NCBI GenBank assembly: GCA_963776675.1
Contig: CAVZNR010000029.1
Span: forward strand, 124,001 to 188,000
Reading direction: 5' to 3'
Length of the DNA stretch: 64,000 nt
Source of the DNA: Hyphomicrobium_A sp963776675
GTDB taxonomy: Bacteria; Pseudomonadota; Alphaproteobacteria; Rhizobiales; Hyphomicrobiaceae
A program made the translations under genes and the position numbers. Numbering within the stretch: position 1 is the stretch's first letter; every line of letters starts with the position of its first letter. The notes below the pieces were generated by a model. It did not search any database and was not told the DNA's origin. It saw nothing but the letters and a program-made list of their open reading frames with translations. This document shows positions 38,630-46,747 of this stretch, piece after piece.

Positions 38630-40465
38630 ATGGATGACGACGGCAAGCCGCGCGATTCCGGCGAGGCTCACGGCGAATCTCGGATCGCTTCGCCGCAATG
38701 CATCAGGGGTGCACACGATGCCGAACTGATCGAACTCGACCCCGTCGAGCTCCTGCTCGAGCAAAAGCGGAAGCTCGAGCAGCTCAATACCTGGTTCGAT
38801 ATCGCCCTCAACAACATGGTGCGCGGCTTGTCGATGTTCGACGCCGATCAGCGCCTCATCGTCTGCAATCAAAGCTACCGGCAAATGTACGGGTTGCCCG
38901 AGGAGCTCACGCGTCCCGGCACGCCTTTGGCGGAAATCGTTCGCTTCCATGTGCGCCAAGAGACCGGCCGCGACGGTGCAGAGGAAACTGCCAAGCAGGC
39001 CAAGTGGCTCGCCCGGCATTTGGCGAAGCTGGCTGAGGGGGTCTCCTTCACACACATCCAGAATCTCAAGGGCGGCCGCAAGTTCCTCGTGACCTACCAG
39101 CCGTTGGCCGATGGCGGCTGGGTCGACATCCAGGAGGACATTACTGAGAAGCGGAGGGCCGAAGAGCGCATCGAGTGGCTGGCGCGGCATGATCCACTGA
39201 CCGGCGTTGCCAATCGCTTCCACTTCCGGGAGGTATTCGAGAACGCGTTAATGGGCCTGAGCGACGGCAGGCAGTTGGCGTTGCACTGGCTGGACCTCGA
39301 CCAGTTCAAGGCGGTGAACGATACGCTCGGACATCCCGTGGGTGATGTCCTCTTGAGGACCGTGGCCCGCCGGTTGCGCGCCAGCGTGCGCAAGGCGGAT
39401 TTTCTGGGCCGGCTCGGAGGCGATGAGTTTGCCATTATTCAGTCCGATGTGCGCAGCGCCGATCAGCCTGGGCAGTTGGCCAGGCGGGTCCTGCACGACA
39501 TCTGTCGGCCCTATCACATCCAGGGCCAAACGGTGTCAATCAGCGCGAGTGTCGGCATCGTGAGGGTGCCCGAGCACGGCACGACGGTTGATGAGCTCCT
39601 GAAGAACGCCGATATCGCGCTCTACGACGTCAAGCAGTCGGGACGGCAGGGCTATTCGGTCTTTCGCGGAAGCGGATCGCTGGGCGGTGACGCCAATCAC
39701 CGCCTCGACGGCGAGATTCACGCAGCTCTTGTCGGAAAGCAGTTCGAGCTTCACTATCAGCCCGTCTTGAATCTCAAGTCGCAGCACGTGACATGCTGCG
39801 AGGCATTGCTGCGCTGGCGTCATCCACGCGACGGGCTCTTGCCGCCTGCGCGCTTCCTTTCGGCGGCGGAGCGCACCGGCCTCATCCACGATATCGGGCG
39901 GTGGGTTCTCAACCAAGCGTGCCAGGAAGCCAGGCGTTGGACCGACACAGTCGGTGTCACGGTCAACCTATCGTCGCTTCAGCTTGAGGCCGGCGACCTC
40001 CCCGGAATCGTGCGCAGGGTGCTGGGAGAGGCAGGATTGAAGCCGTCGCGACTTAAGCTGGAGGTTGCAGAATCGCTGCTCGACGGCAACGGATGTGCGC
40101 GGCGTCAGGCATTGCGCGATCTGCGCAAGATCGGCATCGGACTGACACTCGATGATTTCGGCAAGGCGAGCGGTGCCTTGAGCAACCTGCAGGCCTACCC
40201 CTTCGACGAGATCAAGATCGACCGAGCCCTGGTAAAGGACGTGCCGGTGCGCGCCGACAGTGCCGCGATCGTGAAAGCAGTGGTCGATCTCGCCGAGTCA
40301 CTCGGTATTCGCAGTGTGGCCGAAGGCGTGGAGACGCGCGACGAGCTCGAGATGATGGCGCGTGTCGGCTGCAACAAGGCGCAGGGCTACTACATCAGCC
40401 GGCCGGTGCCCGCCGGTGAGCTCCTCGCCGTGCTGACCGAATGCCCGCACAGGCTCGTTGCCTGA
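38630..40465 (+). CDS. PAS-GGDEF-EAL cyclic-di-GMP protein
   Basis: Cytoplasmic protein of 611 residues with no membrane helix. A PAS-like domain (about 60-165) is followed by GGDEF (about 180-345) with intact GRLGGDEFAII and an upstream RKAD that fits the RxxD product-inhibition site. An EAL domain follows (about 360-605) with CCEALLRWRHP, VNLSSLQL, DDFGKASGALSNL and VAEGVET. Both the cyclase and phosphodiesterase signatures look intact, so it may be bifunctional, but the net activity cannot be read from sequence. GAGGGG lies about 10 bases before ATG. Confidence 0.93.
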   Translation: MDDDGKPRDSGEAHGESRIASPQCIRGAHDAELIELDPVELLLEQKRKLEQLNTWFDIALNNMVRGLSMFDADQRLIVCNQSYRQMYGLPEELTRPGTPLAEIVRFHVRQETGRDGAEETAKQAKWLARHLAKLAEGVSFTHIQNLKGGRKFLVTYQPLADGGWVDIQEDITEKRRAEERIEWLARHDPLTGVANRFHFREVFENALMGLSDGRQLALHWLDLDQFKAVNDTLGHPVGDVLLRTVARRLRASVRKADFLGRLGGDEFAIIQSDVRSADQPGQLARRVLHDICRPYHIQGQTVSISASVGIVRVPEHGTTVDELLKNADIALYDVKQSGRQGYSVFRGSGSLGGDANHRLDGEIHAALVGKQFELHYQPVLNLKSQHVTCCEALLRWRHPRDGLLPPARFLSAAERTGLIHDIGRWVLNQACQEARRWTDTVGVTVNLSSLQLEAGDLPGIVRRVLGEAGLKPSRLKLEVAESLLDGNGCARRQALRDLRKIGIGLTLDDFGKASGALSNLQAYPFDEIKIDRALVKDVPVRADSAAIVKAVVDLAESLGIRSVAEGVETRDELEMMARVGCNKAQGYYISRPVPAGELLAVLTECPHRLVA

Positions 40466-40473
40466 CGTGGCCG

Positions 40474-41253
40474 TCAGCTCGGCGCGCGCACTGCAATCCC
40501 GGCGTCCGCCATGTGTGCTTTCGCCTCCGCAATCGTGTGCGTGCCGAAGTGGAAGATCGAGGCGGCGAGCACGGCGCTCGCATGGCCCTGCGTGATGCCT
40601 TCCACCAGGTGATCGAGCGTGCCCACACCGCCGGAGGCGATGACGGGCACGCTGACGGCGTCGGCGATGGCGCGCGTCAGCTCCAGGTCGAAGCCGGCCT
40701 TGGTGCCGTCGCGGTCCATGGAGGTGAGCAGGATCTCGCCGGCTCCGAGCGCCACGACTTGCTGAGCGTATTCGACCGCGTCGATGCCGGTTGGCGTGCG
40801 CCCGCCGTGGGTGAAGATTTCCCAGCGATTGGCCTCGCCCGGCTGCGATACCTTCTTGGCGTCGATGGCAACGACGATGCACTGCGCGCCGAACTTCTCC
40901 GACGCCAGCTTGACGAATTGCCGATCGTTCACCGCCGCGGTGTTGATCGAAACTTTGTCGGCGCCGGCGTTCAGAAGCCGGCCGATGTCCTCGATGGTGC
41001 GCACGCCGCCGCCGACGGTGAGCGGCATGAAGCAGCGCTCCGCGGTGGCCTCGACGATGTGGAAGATGGTGTCGCGGTTCTCGTGGCTCGCCGTGATGTC
41101 GAGGAAGCACAGCTCGTCGGCACCGGCCGCGTCGTATGCGGCGGCCGCCTCGACCGGATCGCCTGCGTCGATCAGATCTACGAAATTGACGCCCTTGACG
41201 ACGCGTCCGTCCTTCACGTCGAGGCAGGGGATAATGCGGATCTTCAGGCTCAT
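40474..41253 (-). CDS. hisF: Imidazole glycerol phosphate synthase, cyclase subunit HisF
   Basis: TIM-barrel subunit that with HisH makes imidazole glycerol phosphate and AICAR. It has 259 residues, with the catalytic aspartates in IIPCLDVKDGRVVKGVNF and LTSMDRDGTKAGFD, and phosphate sites VGGGVRTIED and IASGGVGTLDHL. It is the last gene of the his cluster on this strand. The gene before it is an unexpected DNA-ligase fragment rather than hisA. Confidence 0.96.
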   Translation of the reverse strand: MSLKIRIIPCLDVKDGRVVKGVNFVDLIDAGDPVEAAAAYDAAGADELCFLDITASHENRDTIFHIVEATAERCFMPLTVGGGVRTIEDIGRLLNAGADKVSINTAAVNDRQFVKLASEKFGAQCIVVAIDAKKVSQPGEANRWEIFTHGGRTPTGIDAVEYAQQVVALGAGEILLTSMDRDGTKAGFDLELTRAIADAVSVPVIASGGVGTLDHLVEGITQGHASAVLAASIFHFGTHTIAEAKAHMADAGIAVRAPS

Positions 41254-41271
41254 GTCAGCGTGCGCCCGCTT

Positions 41272-41916
41272 CTACAAACACTTGGTCTTGACCCATTCTG
41301 GACGCTTTCCCGATCGGTACGGTGCATCGGTCCGCTTAGACACGATGCCTGGCAGTCCCATTTTGCATGCGCCTTCTAGCACGGCAGCGCCATCGCCTTC
41401 CATATGGTCGCAGTAAAGGATGCGCTCAGAAAACGCCGTCTCCAAGAAGGTTCGCAGCACGCGCTTGCGCTCGATCAAGGCGGCGCCGCGTAGGTCGAAG
41501 CCGTCAAGATAGAGAACATCGAAGGCAAAATAGACGATCCGCGCACCGCGCTTTGCCAGCTCGCCGGCGACATCGGGAAACGACGGCATGCCCTTTTTGT
41601 CGATGGCGACAACCTCCCCATCCAGCACAAACGTGTTGGCGGGAAGCGCAGCCATTGCATGAGTGATGATCGGCATGCGCTCGGTCCAGTCTTGCCCGTG
41701 GCGCGTGTAGATTGTGGGACGCTTGTCGAACTGCAGCTGCGACCGATAGCCGTCGTACTTTATCTCGTGCAGCCAGCAATCGCCTTGGGGCGGCGACTTG
41801 CGCTGTGTGGGTATGCAAGGTTCCACGAAACCCGGCGCGGGAGCGATCTCAACGCCTTCGAGCGTGCGGGCAATGAAGCGGGCCGGCGATTTGTGAGTGG
41901 ATGAGCGGCGCGGCAA
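41272..41916 (-). CDS. Truncated ATP-dependent DNA ligase, adenylation domain only
   Basis: Protein of about 214 residues resembling the nucleotidyltransferase domain of LigD-type ligases. Motif I with the AMP-accepting lysine (LHEIKYDGYR), LDGEVVAID, motif III FAFDVLYLDG and motif V (RPEWVKTKCL) are present. Motif IV, normally LEGIVSK, reads LPGIVSKR, so the metal-binding glutamate is replaced by proline. The protein ends right after motif V with no OB-fold. A TTG start at 41916 with GAGGAAG upstream is likely. It sits between hisA and hisF on the same strand. Ligation activity is doubtful. Confidence 0.78.
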   Translation of the reverse strand: MPRRSSTHKSPARFIARTLEGVEIAPAPGFVEPCIPTQRKSPPQGDCWLHEIKYDGYRSQLQFDKRPTIYTRHGQDWTERMPIITHAMAALPANTFVLDGEVVAIDKKGMPSFPDVAGELAKRGARIVYFAFDVLYLDGFDLRGAALIERKRVLRTFLETAFSERILYCDHMEGDGAAVLEGACKMGLPGIVSKRTDAPYRSGKRPEWVKTKCL

Positions 41917-41944
41917 CAGCGTTCTCGCTTCCTCGCACGGCCCG

Positions 41945-42673
41945 TCACGCAGCGGCGATGAGCGCCAGCGCTTCCCGCGCATCGATGCGGCCGTCGTAAA
42001 GCGCGCGGCCCGCAATCGCCCCTTCGAGCATCGCATACTCGGGCTTCATCAGTGCCTTGATGTCCTCGATCGACGCCAAGCCGCCCGAGGCGATGACGGG
42101 GATTTTGATGGTGCGGGCGAGCGCGGCCGTCGACTCCAGGTTGAGACCCTTGAGGATGCCGTCGCGCTCGATGTCGGTGTAGATGATCGCCGCCACGCCC
42201 ACGTTCTCAAAACGACGCGCCAGGTCGATCGCCGTCAGCTCCGCCGTTTCGGACCAGCCTTCGACCGCCACCTTGCCGCCCTTGGCGTCGATGCCGACGG
42301 CGATGCGGCCGGGATAGTCGCGGCACGCGCGCACCACGACATCCGGGTTGCGCACGGCCGCGGTCCCGAGAATGACGCGCGCAATGCCCTTCGACAGCCA
42401 CATCTCGATCGTCTCGAAATCGCGGATGCCGCCGCCGAGCTGCACGGGAATGGAGACCGCATCGAGGATCGCATCCACGGCTGCGCCATTGACGGGGTGG
42501 CCCTCGAAGGCGCCGTTGAGATCGACGATGTGCAGATACTTGAAGCCCTGGCTCTCGAAGCTGAGCGCCTGCGCGGCCGGATCGTCGTTGAACACGGTCG
42601 CGGCATCCATGGCGCCGAGCTTCAGGCGCACGCACTGGCCGTCTTTGAGGTCGATGGCGGGAAAGAGGATCAA
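41945..42673 (-). CDS. hisA: Phosphoribosylformimino-AICAR isomerase HisA
   Basis: TIM-barrel isomerase of histidine synthesis, 242 residues from a TTG start (LILFPAIDLKDGQCVRL, first residue read as Met). Catalytic aspartates lie in FPAIDLKDGQ and IIYTDIERDGILKG. Phosphate-binding motifs are LGGGIRDFE and IASGGLASIED. The frame is open upstream to 42712, but the protein family begins at this point. It is followed by the ligase fragment and hisF. Confidence 0.94.
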   Translation of the reverse strand: MILFPAIDLKDGQCVRLKLGAMDAATVFNDDPAAQALSFESQGFKYLHIVDLNGAFEGHPVNGAAVDAILDAVSIPVQLGGGIRDFETIEMWLSKGIARVILGTAAVRNPDVVVRACRDYPGRIAVGIDAKGGKVAVEGWSETAELTAIDLARRFENVGVAAIIYTDIERDGILKGLNLESTAALARTIKIPVIASGGLASIEDIKALMKPEYAMLEGAIAGRALYDGRIDAREALALIAAA

Positions 42674-42813
42674 GGCACTCTCGCAAGGGCTAAAGGCACG
42701 TGGTCGGCACAACCAAGGTCATCAGATCGCTATCATTGGTGCCGATAGAGAAGTCCCGGCTCGCGAAGTCAAGGCCGGGCGTCACCGGTTCAGTCTCGTC
42801 CTTTGTTGTTGCG

Positions 42814-43122
42814 ATGGCCTTAGCGTTTCTGAAATCCCCGCCGCCCGAGCGGCAAGGCCGGCCGCTGACCGAGGCGGATGCGGTCGACATCTGGATCGCG
42901 CGCTGGCTCAAGATCCGCCGCCGCGATCTGGTGCGCCGCTATGCTTGCGACCCCCGCCGGCTGTACGAGATCTGGGAAGGCGCCCGTTTTCCTGCCGCCC
43001 GCGACAAGGCCTTGGACGTGTTTCGCGACCGCTATCCGACTTTGCTCGACCGCGTGGACTTCGGCCCCCACCAGCGCATTGCGCGCACGCCCCATCCCGA
43101 CCAGCTGGGGCTGTTCGAGTAG
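42814..43122 (+). CDS. Small conserved protein, possible helix-turn-helix
   Basis: Predicted cytoplasmic protein of 102 residues, read on the strand opposite to the his genes between hisH and hisA. The core (DIWIARWLKIRRRDLVRRYA then CDPRRLYEIWEGARFPAARD and ALDVFRDRYP) is helical and basic. The recognition-helix-like spacing suggests DNA or RNA binding. Similar short proteins are, from memory, conserved in Hyphomicrobiales without an assigned function. It is followed 217 bp later by a Cas2/VapD-fold-like gene. Confidence 0.6.
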   Translation: MALAFLKSPPPERQGRPLTEADAVDIWIARWLKIRRRDLVRRYACDPRRLYEIWEGARFPAARDKALDVFRDRYPTLLDRVDFGPHQRIARTPHPDQLGLFE

Positions 43123-43339
43123 GGGCTCGTCGCGGTTTGCGATGCCCAGTCTTGCAGGCACATTTTTGCCGGAATTGCCGAGAACGCGCAAGAACGCAAA
43201 AAGAACAAACGCTGGACAAGGCCCCTGATTCGTGGCATGTTCTCCCTACGTTCCGACGCCGCAAATGCAGCGCAATCAGGGGTAAGTGTCAGCGTCTCTC
43301 CCCTTACATCTGAAGCCCGCTAGCCAGAGAGACATCGCC

Positions 43340-43708
43340 ATGCGCACGCTCATCATCTCCTACGACCTCGCCAATCCCCACCACAACAAGCACGTGCTGG
43401 CGCAGCAGATCATGGCGCTGGGCGATGCCTGGGCGCGCCCCCTCGACCAGACCTGGTACGTGCGGACCGACGTGCGCGAGGAGACGGTCGAGGGCAAGCT
43501 GGCCGGTGTGCTCGAGGCCGAGGATGGCCTCCTGATCCAGGCGGTCGAGGACGACGCGGTGCTGACCAACACGGCGCTGCGCTGGTTCCGTCGCCGCCGC
43601 CCGTCGGTCGAGATCGCCGAGGGCTCGAACGTGATCGCCTTCCCGGCGCCGGCCGCCGACCCCGATGAGCAGCCCGAGCTGCCGCTGCCGCTCGCCCAGG
43701 CTTGCTGA
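43340..43708 (+). CDS. SinR/Cas2/VapD-fold-like small protein
   Basis: Protein of 122 residues. The pattern MRTLIISYDLANPHHNKHVL, then a helix, WARPLDQTWYVRTD, and a late strand EDGLLIQAVEDD is that of the ferredoxin-like fold shared by SinR-like proteins, VapD and Cas2. The first-strand aspartate (YDL), catalytic in many Cas2/VapD nucleases, is kept. The C-terminus is Pro/Glu-rich and probably disordered. There is no CRISPR or toxin-antitoxin partner nearby. A clear terminator follows. Function unknown. Confidence 0.62.
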   Translation: MRTLIISYDLANPHHNKHVLAQQIMALGDAWARPLDQTWYVRTDVREETVEGKLAGVLEAEDGLLIQAVEDDAVLTNTALRWFRRRRPSVEIAEGSNVIAFPAPAADPDEQPELPLPLAQAC

Positions 43709-43778
43709 GGCGCTGACCCGATCCGAATTCGTACTGCGTTTCTCTTCCCGTACTTAGTCTCGAAGCCCGAATCCCTTG

Positions 43779-43809
43779 CCCCCTCGCTCGTCCCGCGAGG
43801 GGGCTTTTT
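43779..43809 (+). terminator. Rho-independent terminator after the Cas2-fold-like gene
   Basis: A perfect 9-bp stem, CCCCCTCGC with GCGAGGGGG, encloses a 7-base loop and is followed by CTTTTT. It lies 70 bp after the stop at 43708 and only a few bases beyond the end of convergent hisH. The T-run is on the plus-strand side, so it chiefly serves the plus-strand gene. Confidence 0.8.
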
Positions 43810-43812
43810 CGT

Positions 43813-44466
43813 CTACGGCCGCCACTTGAGAAAGTTGGCGATCAGCTTCAGGCCCAGCGTCTGGCTCTTTTCCGGGTGGAACTGCGTGCCGGCCATGTTG
43901 CCGCTCGCCACCATCGCGGTGACGGCACCGCCGTAGTCGGTTTCCGCGACGACCGCCGAGCGGCTTTCCGGAACCAGCTGGTAGGAGTGCACGAAGTAGG
44001 CGTGCAGGCCTTGAGGCCCGGTCTTGATGTCGTCGAGGAGCGCATGCGGGGTCACGACGTCGAGCGTGTTCCAGCCCATGTGCGGGATCTTCAGGCTGGC
44101 ATCTTTTGGCTCGATGGCGCGCACCTCGCCCGCGATCCAATTCAAGCCGTCGGTGACTTTGAACTCGAGCCCGCGTGTCGCCATGAGTTGCATGCCGACG
44201 CAGATGCCGAGAAAGGGCCGTGCCTCGCGCCGCACCGCTGTCTCGAGTGCCTCGCGCATGCCGGCGACCGCCTCCAGCCCGCGCTTGCAGTCGGCGAACG
44301 CGCCCACGCCCGGCAGCACGATGCGGTCTGCCGACGCCACGGTCTTGGGATCGGCGGTGACGACGATTTTTGCGTCGGCGTCGCTCTCGCGGGCCGCCCG
44401 CTCGAAGGCCTTGGCCGCGGAATGAAGATTGCCCGAGCCGTAGTCGATGATGGCGACGCGCTGCAT
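43813..44466 (-). CDS. hisH: Imidazole glycerol phosphate synthase, glutaminase subunit HisH
   Basis: Class I glutamine amidotransferase that feeds ammonia to HisF, 217 residues. It begins MQRVAIIDYGSGNLHSAAKA. It has the catalytic cysteine in PFLGICVGMQLM and the His-Glu pair in GTQFHPEKSQ. ATG at 44466 is the conserved start, seven bases after the DUF2628 gene stop, so coupled translation is likely. Confidence 0.96.
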   Translation of the reverse strand: MQRVAIIDYGSGNLHSAAKAFERAARESDADAKIVVTADPKTVASADRIVLPGVGAFADCKRGLEAVAGMREALETAVRREARPFLGICVGMQLMATRGLEFKVTDGLNWIAGEVRAIEPKDASLKIPHMGWNTLDVVTPHALLDDIKTGPQGLHAYFVHSYQLVPESRSAVVAETDYGGAVTAMVASGNMAGTQFHPEKSQTLGLKLIANFLKWRP

Positions 44467-44473
44467 GGACGCT

Positions 44474-44992
44474 TCAGGCCTTCGCTCCGACGAGGCGGCG
44501 TCCGCGCGCGAGGCCGTCCTTGGCGTTGCGCAGCATGGTTGCCGACCACGACGCGTTGGCGTTCTCAAGCGCCGCACCCGGCCCGGTCGAATCGGATGCG
44601 GGAGGCTCGCCCGGCTGCCACGTCTCGAAAAAGCGGCGCTCGGCCTGGTTCTGGTTGCGTGCGGCCACGGTGCCGACGTAGCGCCAGCCGCGCCGTTCGA
44701 GCGCGCTTGCGTGGATGAGGCCGGCCTCGAAGCCGATCACGATCTGGATGATCAGCAGCACCACGGCGCTCAGCTCCGAGGTGGCGCCGGCGGCCTCGAT
44801 GCCCCAGGTGAGCAGGGCCGCGCCGGCGAGGAACAGCGCCAGCTCCAGCCACAAGCCCTTCACCAGGAACCACAGCGCCGGCAGAATGGCGGCGGTCCAC
44901 GTGAACCGATCCTTGACGAACACGAGCTGGGTGGCGCGATCGATGGGGTCGCGGGCGACGTTCGGCGGCTCGTAGACGGTGAAGACGACCAA
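44474..44992 (-). CDS. DUF2628 membrane protein in the his cluster
   Basis: Protein of 172 residues beginning with TTG (VVFTVYEPPNVARDPIDRAT after the start). It has two to three hydrophobic segments (AAILPALWFLVKGLWLELAL, VVLLIIQIVIGFEAGLIHA), then a WRYVGTVAARN segment. This is DUF2628, a family of unknown function that frequently sits between hisB and hisH in Hyphomicrobiales. Nothing links it biochemically to histidine synthesis. Confidence 0.85.
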   Translation of the reverse strand: MVVFTVYEPPNVARDPIDRATQLVFVKDRFTWTAAILPALWFLVKGLWLELALFLAGAALLTWGIEAAGATSELSAVVLLIIQIVIGFEAGLIHASALERRGWRYVGTVAARNQNQAERRFFETWQPGEPPASDSTGPGAALENANASWSATMLRNAKDGLARGRRLVGAKA

Positions 44993-45043
44993 GGCGGCCT
45001 CGAACTCAGGATACGAACGATTAAGTTGCGAACGGCGAAGACG

Positions 45044-45659
45044 TCAGCCGGCCAGCGTGCCCTTCGTCGACGGCACCCGCCCGGCCTGGCGCGGGTCGGC
45101 CTCGACGGCGCGGCGCAGCGCCCGCGCGAGCCCCTTATAGCAGGTCTCGGCGATATGGTGGTTGTTCTCGCCGTAAAGGTTCTCCACGTGCAGCGTGATC
45201 CCGGCGTTCTGCGCGAAGGCCTGGAACCACTCACGGAACAGCTCGGTGTCCATCTCCCCCACCTTGGGCTTGGTGAACTCGACCTTCCAGACCAGATACG
45301 GCCGCCCCGACACGTCGATGGCCACCCGCGTCAAGGTGTCGTCCATGGGCAGGTGCACGTCGGCGTAGCGGGTGATCCCGGTCTTGTCGCCGAGCGCTCT
45401 GGGCAACCGCCTGGCCGAGCACGATGCCGGAGTCCTCCGCAGTATGGTGAAAATCGATGTGCAGGTCGCCTTTGGCCTTCAGGGTAATGTCGATCATTGA
45501 ATGGCGGGCGAGCTGCTCCAACATGTGGTCGAGGAAGCCGATCCCGGTCGCCACGTCGAACTGACCGGACCCGTCGAGATCGACGCTCGCCGTGATCTCG
45601 GTCTCCTTGGTCTTGCGCTGGATGGTCGCTTGCCGCTTCAATTTTGCTCTCGTGGCCAT
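45044..45659 (-). CDS. hisB: Imidazoleglycerol-phosphate dehydratase (frameshifted)
   Basis: Mn-dependent dehydratase of histidine synthesis. The N-terminal half (GIGFLDHMLEQLARHSMIDI, DLHIDFHHTAEDSGIVLGQA) and the C-terminal half (ITLHVENLYGENNHHIAETC) carry both His-rich metal motifs but are in different frames. The break is at GQAVAQ. Removing one base at about 45398 gives QALGDKTGITRYADVHLPMD and a protein of 204 residues, the normal size of monofunctional HisB. Probably intact in the organism. Confidence 0.92.
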
Positions 45660-45765
45660 AGGTTGCGTCACCGGAACCGAGCGTTTATCAGCAGATGCCC
45701 TGCCGTCAAAGAGCCGCGCCCGTTCCCCTCCGGCTCCCCCGCAAATCAACTAGGGTGCAAATGCA

Positions 45766-46350
45766 ATGCAGACCCGTGACCCTAATTGGGGCTCAGCCGC
45801 TGGCGAAGCCCAATCCTGGCACGCGACCACCATACTGACCATTCGTAAAGATGGTCGTGTTGTCATTGCAGGCGACGGGCAAGTCAGCCTCGGCGCCACC
45901 ATTATCAAGGCCAATGCGCGCAAGGTTCGCAAGATCGGAAAAGGCGATGTCATCGGCGGCTTTGCCGGAGCCACCGCCGATGCCTTCACCCTGTTCGAGC
46001 GCCTGGAGGCCAAGCTGGAGCAATACCCCGGGCAGCTCCTGCGCGCCTGCGTCGAGCTTGCCAAGGACTGGCGCACCGACCGCTACCTGCGCCGGCTGGA
46101 GGCCATGATGATCGTGGCCGATCGCGAGACCACGCTGGTGCTGACCGGCACCGGCGACGTGCTCGAACCGGAACGCCACGTCATGGGCATCGGCTCGGGC
46201 GGAAACTTTGCGCTGGCCGCGGCGCGCGCGCTGCTCGATCAGCCGCTCGATGCCGAGGAGATCGCCAAGAAGGCGATGGGCATTGCGGCGGAGATCTGCG
46301 TCTACACCAACACCAACCTTGTCGTCGAAAGCCTGCCGTCGGACCGCTGA
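45766..46350 (+). CDS. hslV: ATP-dependent protease subunit HslV
   Basis: Proteasome-like peptidase that pairs with HslU. It has 194 residues with a 20-residue propeptide. Processing before Thr21 (SWHATTILTIRK) exposes the catalytic threonine. Further landmarks are VVIAGDGQVSLG, GGFAGATADAFTLFERLE and GIGSGGNFALAAARAL. It is divergent from hisB across 106 bp, the usual arrangement. Unusually, an SMR transporter gene lies between it and hslU. Confidence 0.96.
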   Translation: MQTRDPNWGSAAGEAQSWHATTILTIRKDGRVVIAGDGQVSLGATIIKANARKVRKIGKGDVIGGFAGATADAFTLFERLEAKLEQYPGQLLRACVELAKDWRTDRYLRRLEAMMIVADRETTLVLTGTGDVLEPERHVMGIGSGGNFALAAARALLDQPLDAEEIAKKAMGIAAEICVYTNTNLVVESLPSDR

Positions 46351-46377
46351 ACGGTCGCTGTTATCCGGAGTGAGTGC

Positions 46378-46698
46378 ATGGCGTGGGTCTATCTGTTGAC
46401 GGCGGGAGCGCTCGAGATCATTGCCACCACCATCTTCCGCTACACGGACGGCATGACCCGCGCTGTTCCGACGGTGTCGTTCTTCATCATCGGCATCATC
46501 TCCTTCTACTGCCTCAACCGCTCGCTGTCGGGCATCCCGCTCGGCACGGCCTATGCGATCTGGACCGGCATCGGAGCTGCGGGCACGGCGGTCATGGGCA
46601 TCCTCGCCTATGGCGAGGGGGCGGCGCCCGTCCGCATCGTGCTGCTGTTCGGCCTCGTCGCCTGCATCGTGGGTTTGAAGTTTGTCGGCGAGCATTAG
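46378..46698 (+). CDS. Small multidrug resistance (SMR/SugE-like) transporter
   Basis: Four-helix protein of 106 residues, start MAWVYLLTAGALEIIATTIF. The essential membrane glutamate (E13) is in place, and the motif IPLGTAYAIWTGIGAAGTAV is typical of SMR proteins, which exchange cations such as guanidinium or quaternary ammonium for protons as dimers. Sequence by eye cannot separate SugE (Gdx) from EmrE types. It is inserted between hslV and hslU with short gaps (27 and 49 bp), so it is probably in the same transcript. Confidence 0.88.
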   Translation: MAWVYLLTAGALEIIATTIFRYTDGMTRAVPTVSFFIIGIISFYCLNRSLSGIPLGTAYAIWTGIGAAGTAVMGILAYGEGAAPVRIVLLFGLVACIVGLKFVGEH

Positions 46699-46747
46699 CG
46701 TGGCGCAGTCGGACCTCGAAAATTAGGACACCGGGACCAACTCTGAA

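Noticed and set aside
43340..43708. CRISPR-associated Cas2 annotation
   Set aside because: No repeats, spacers or other cas genes are in the window; only the fold pattern is similar.
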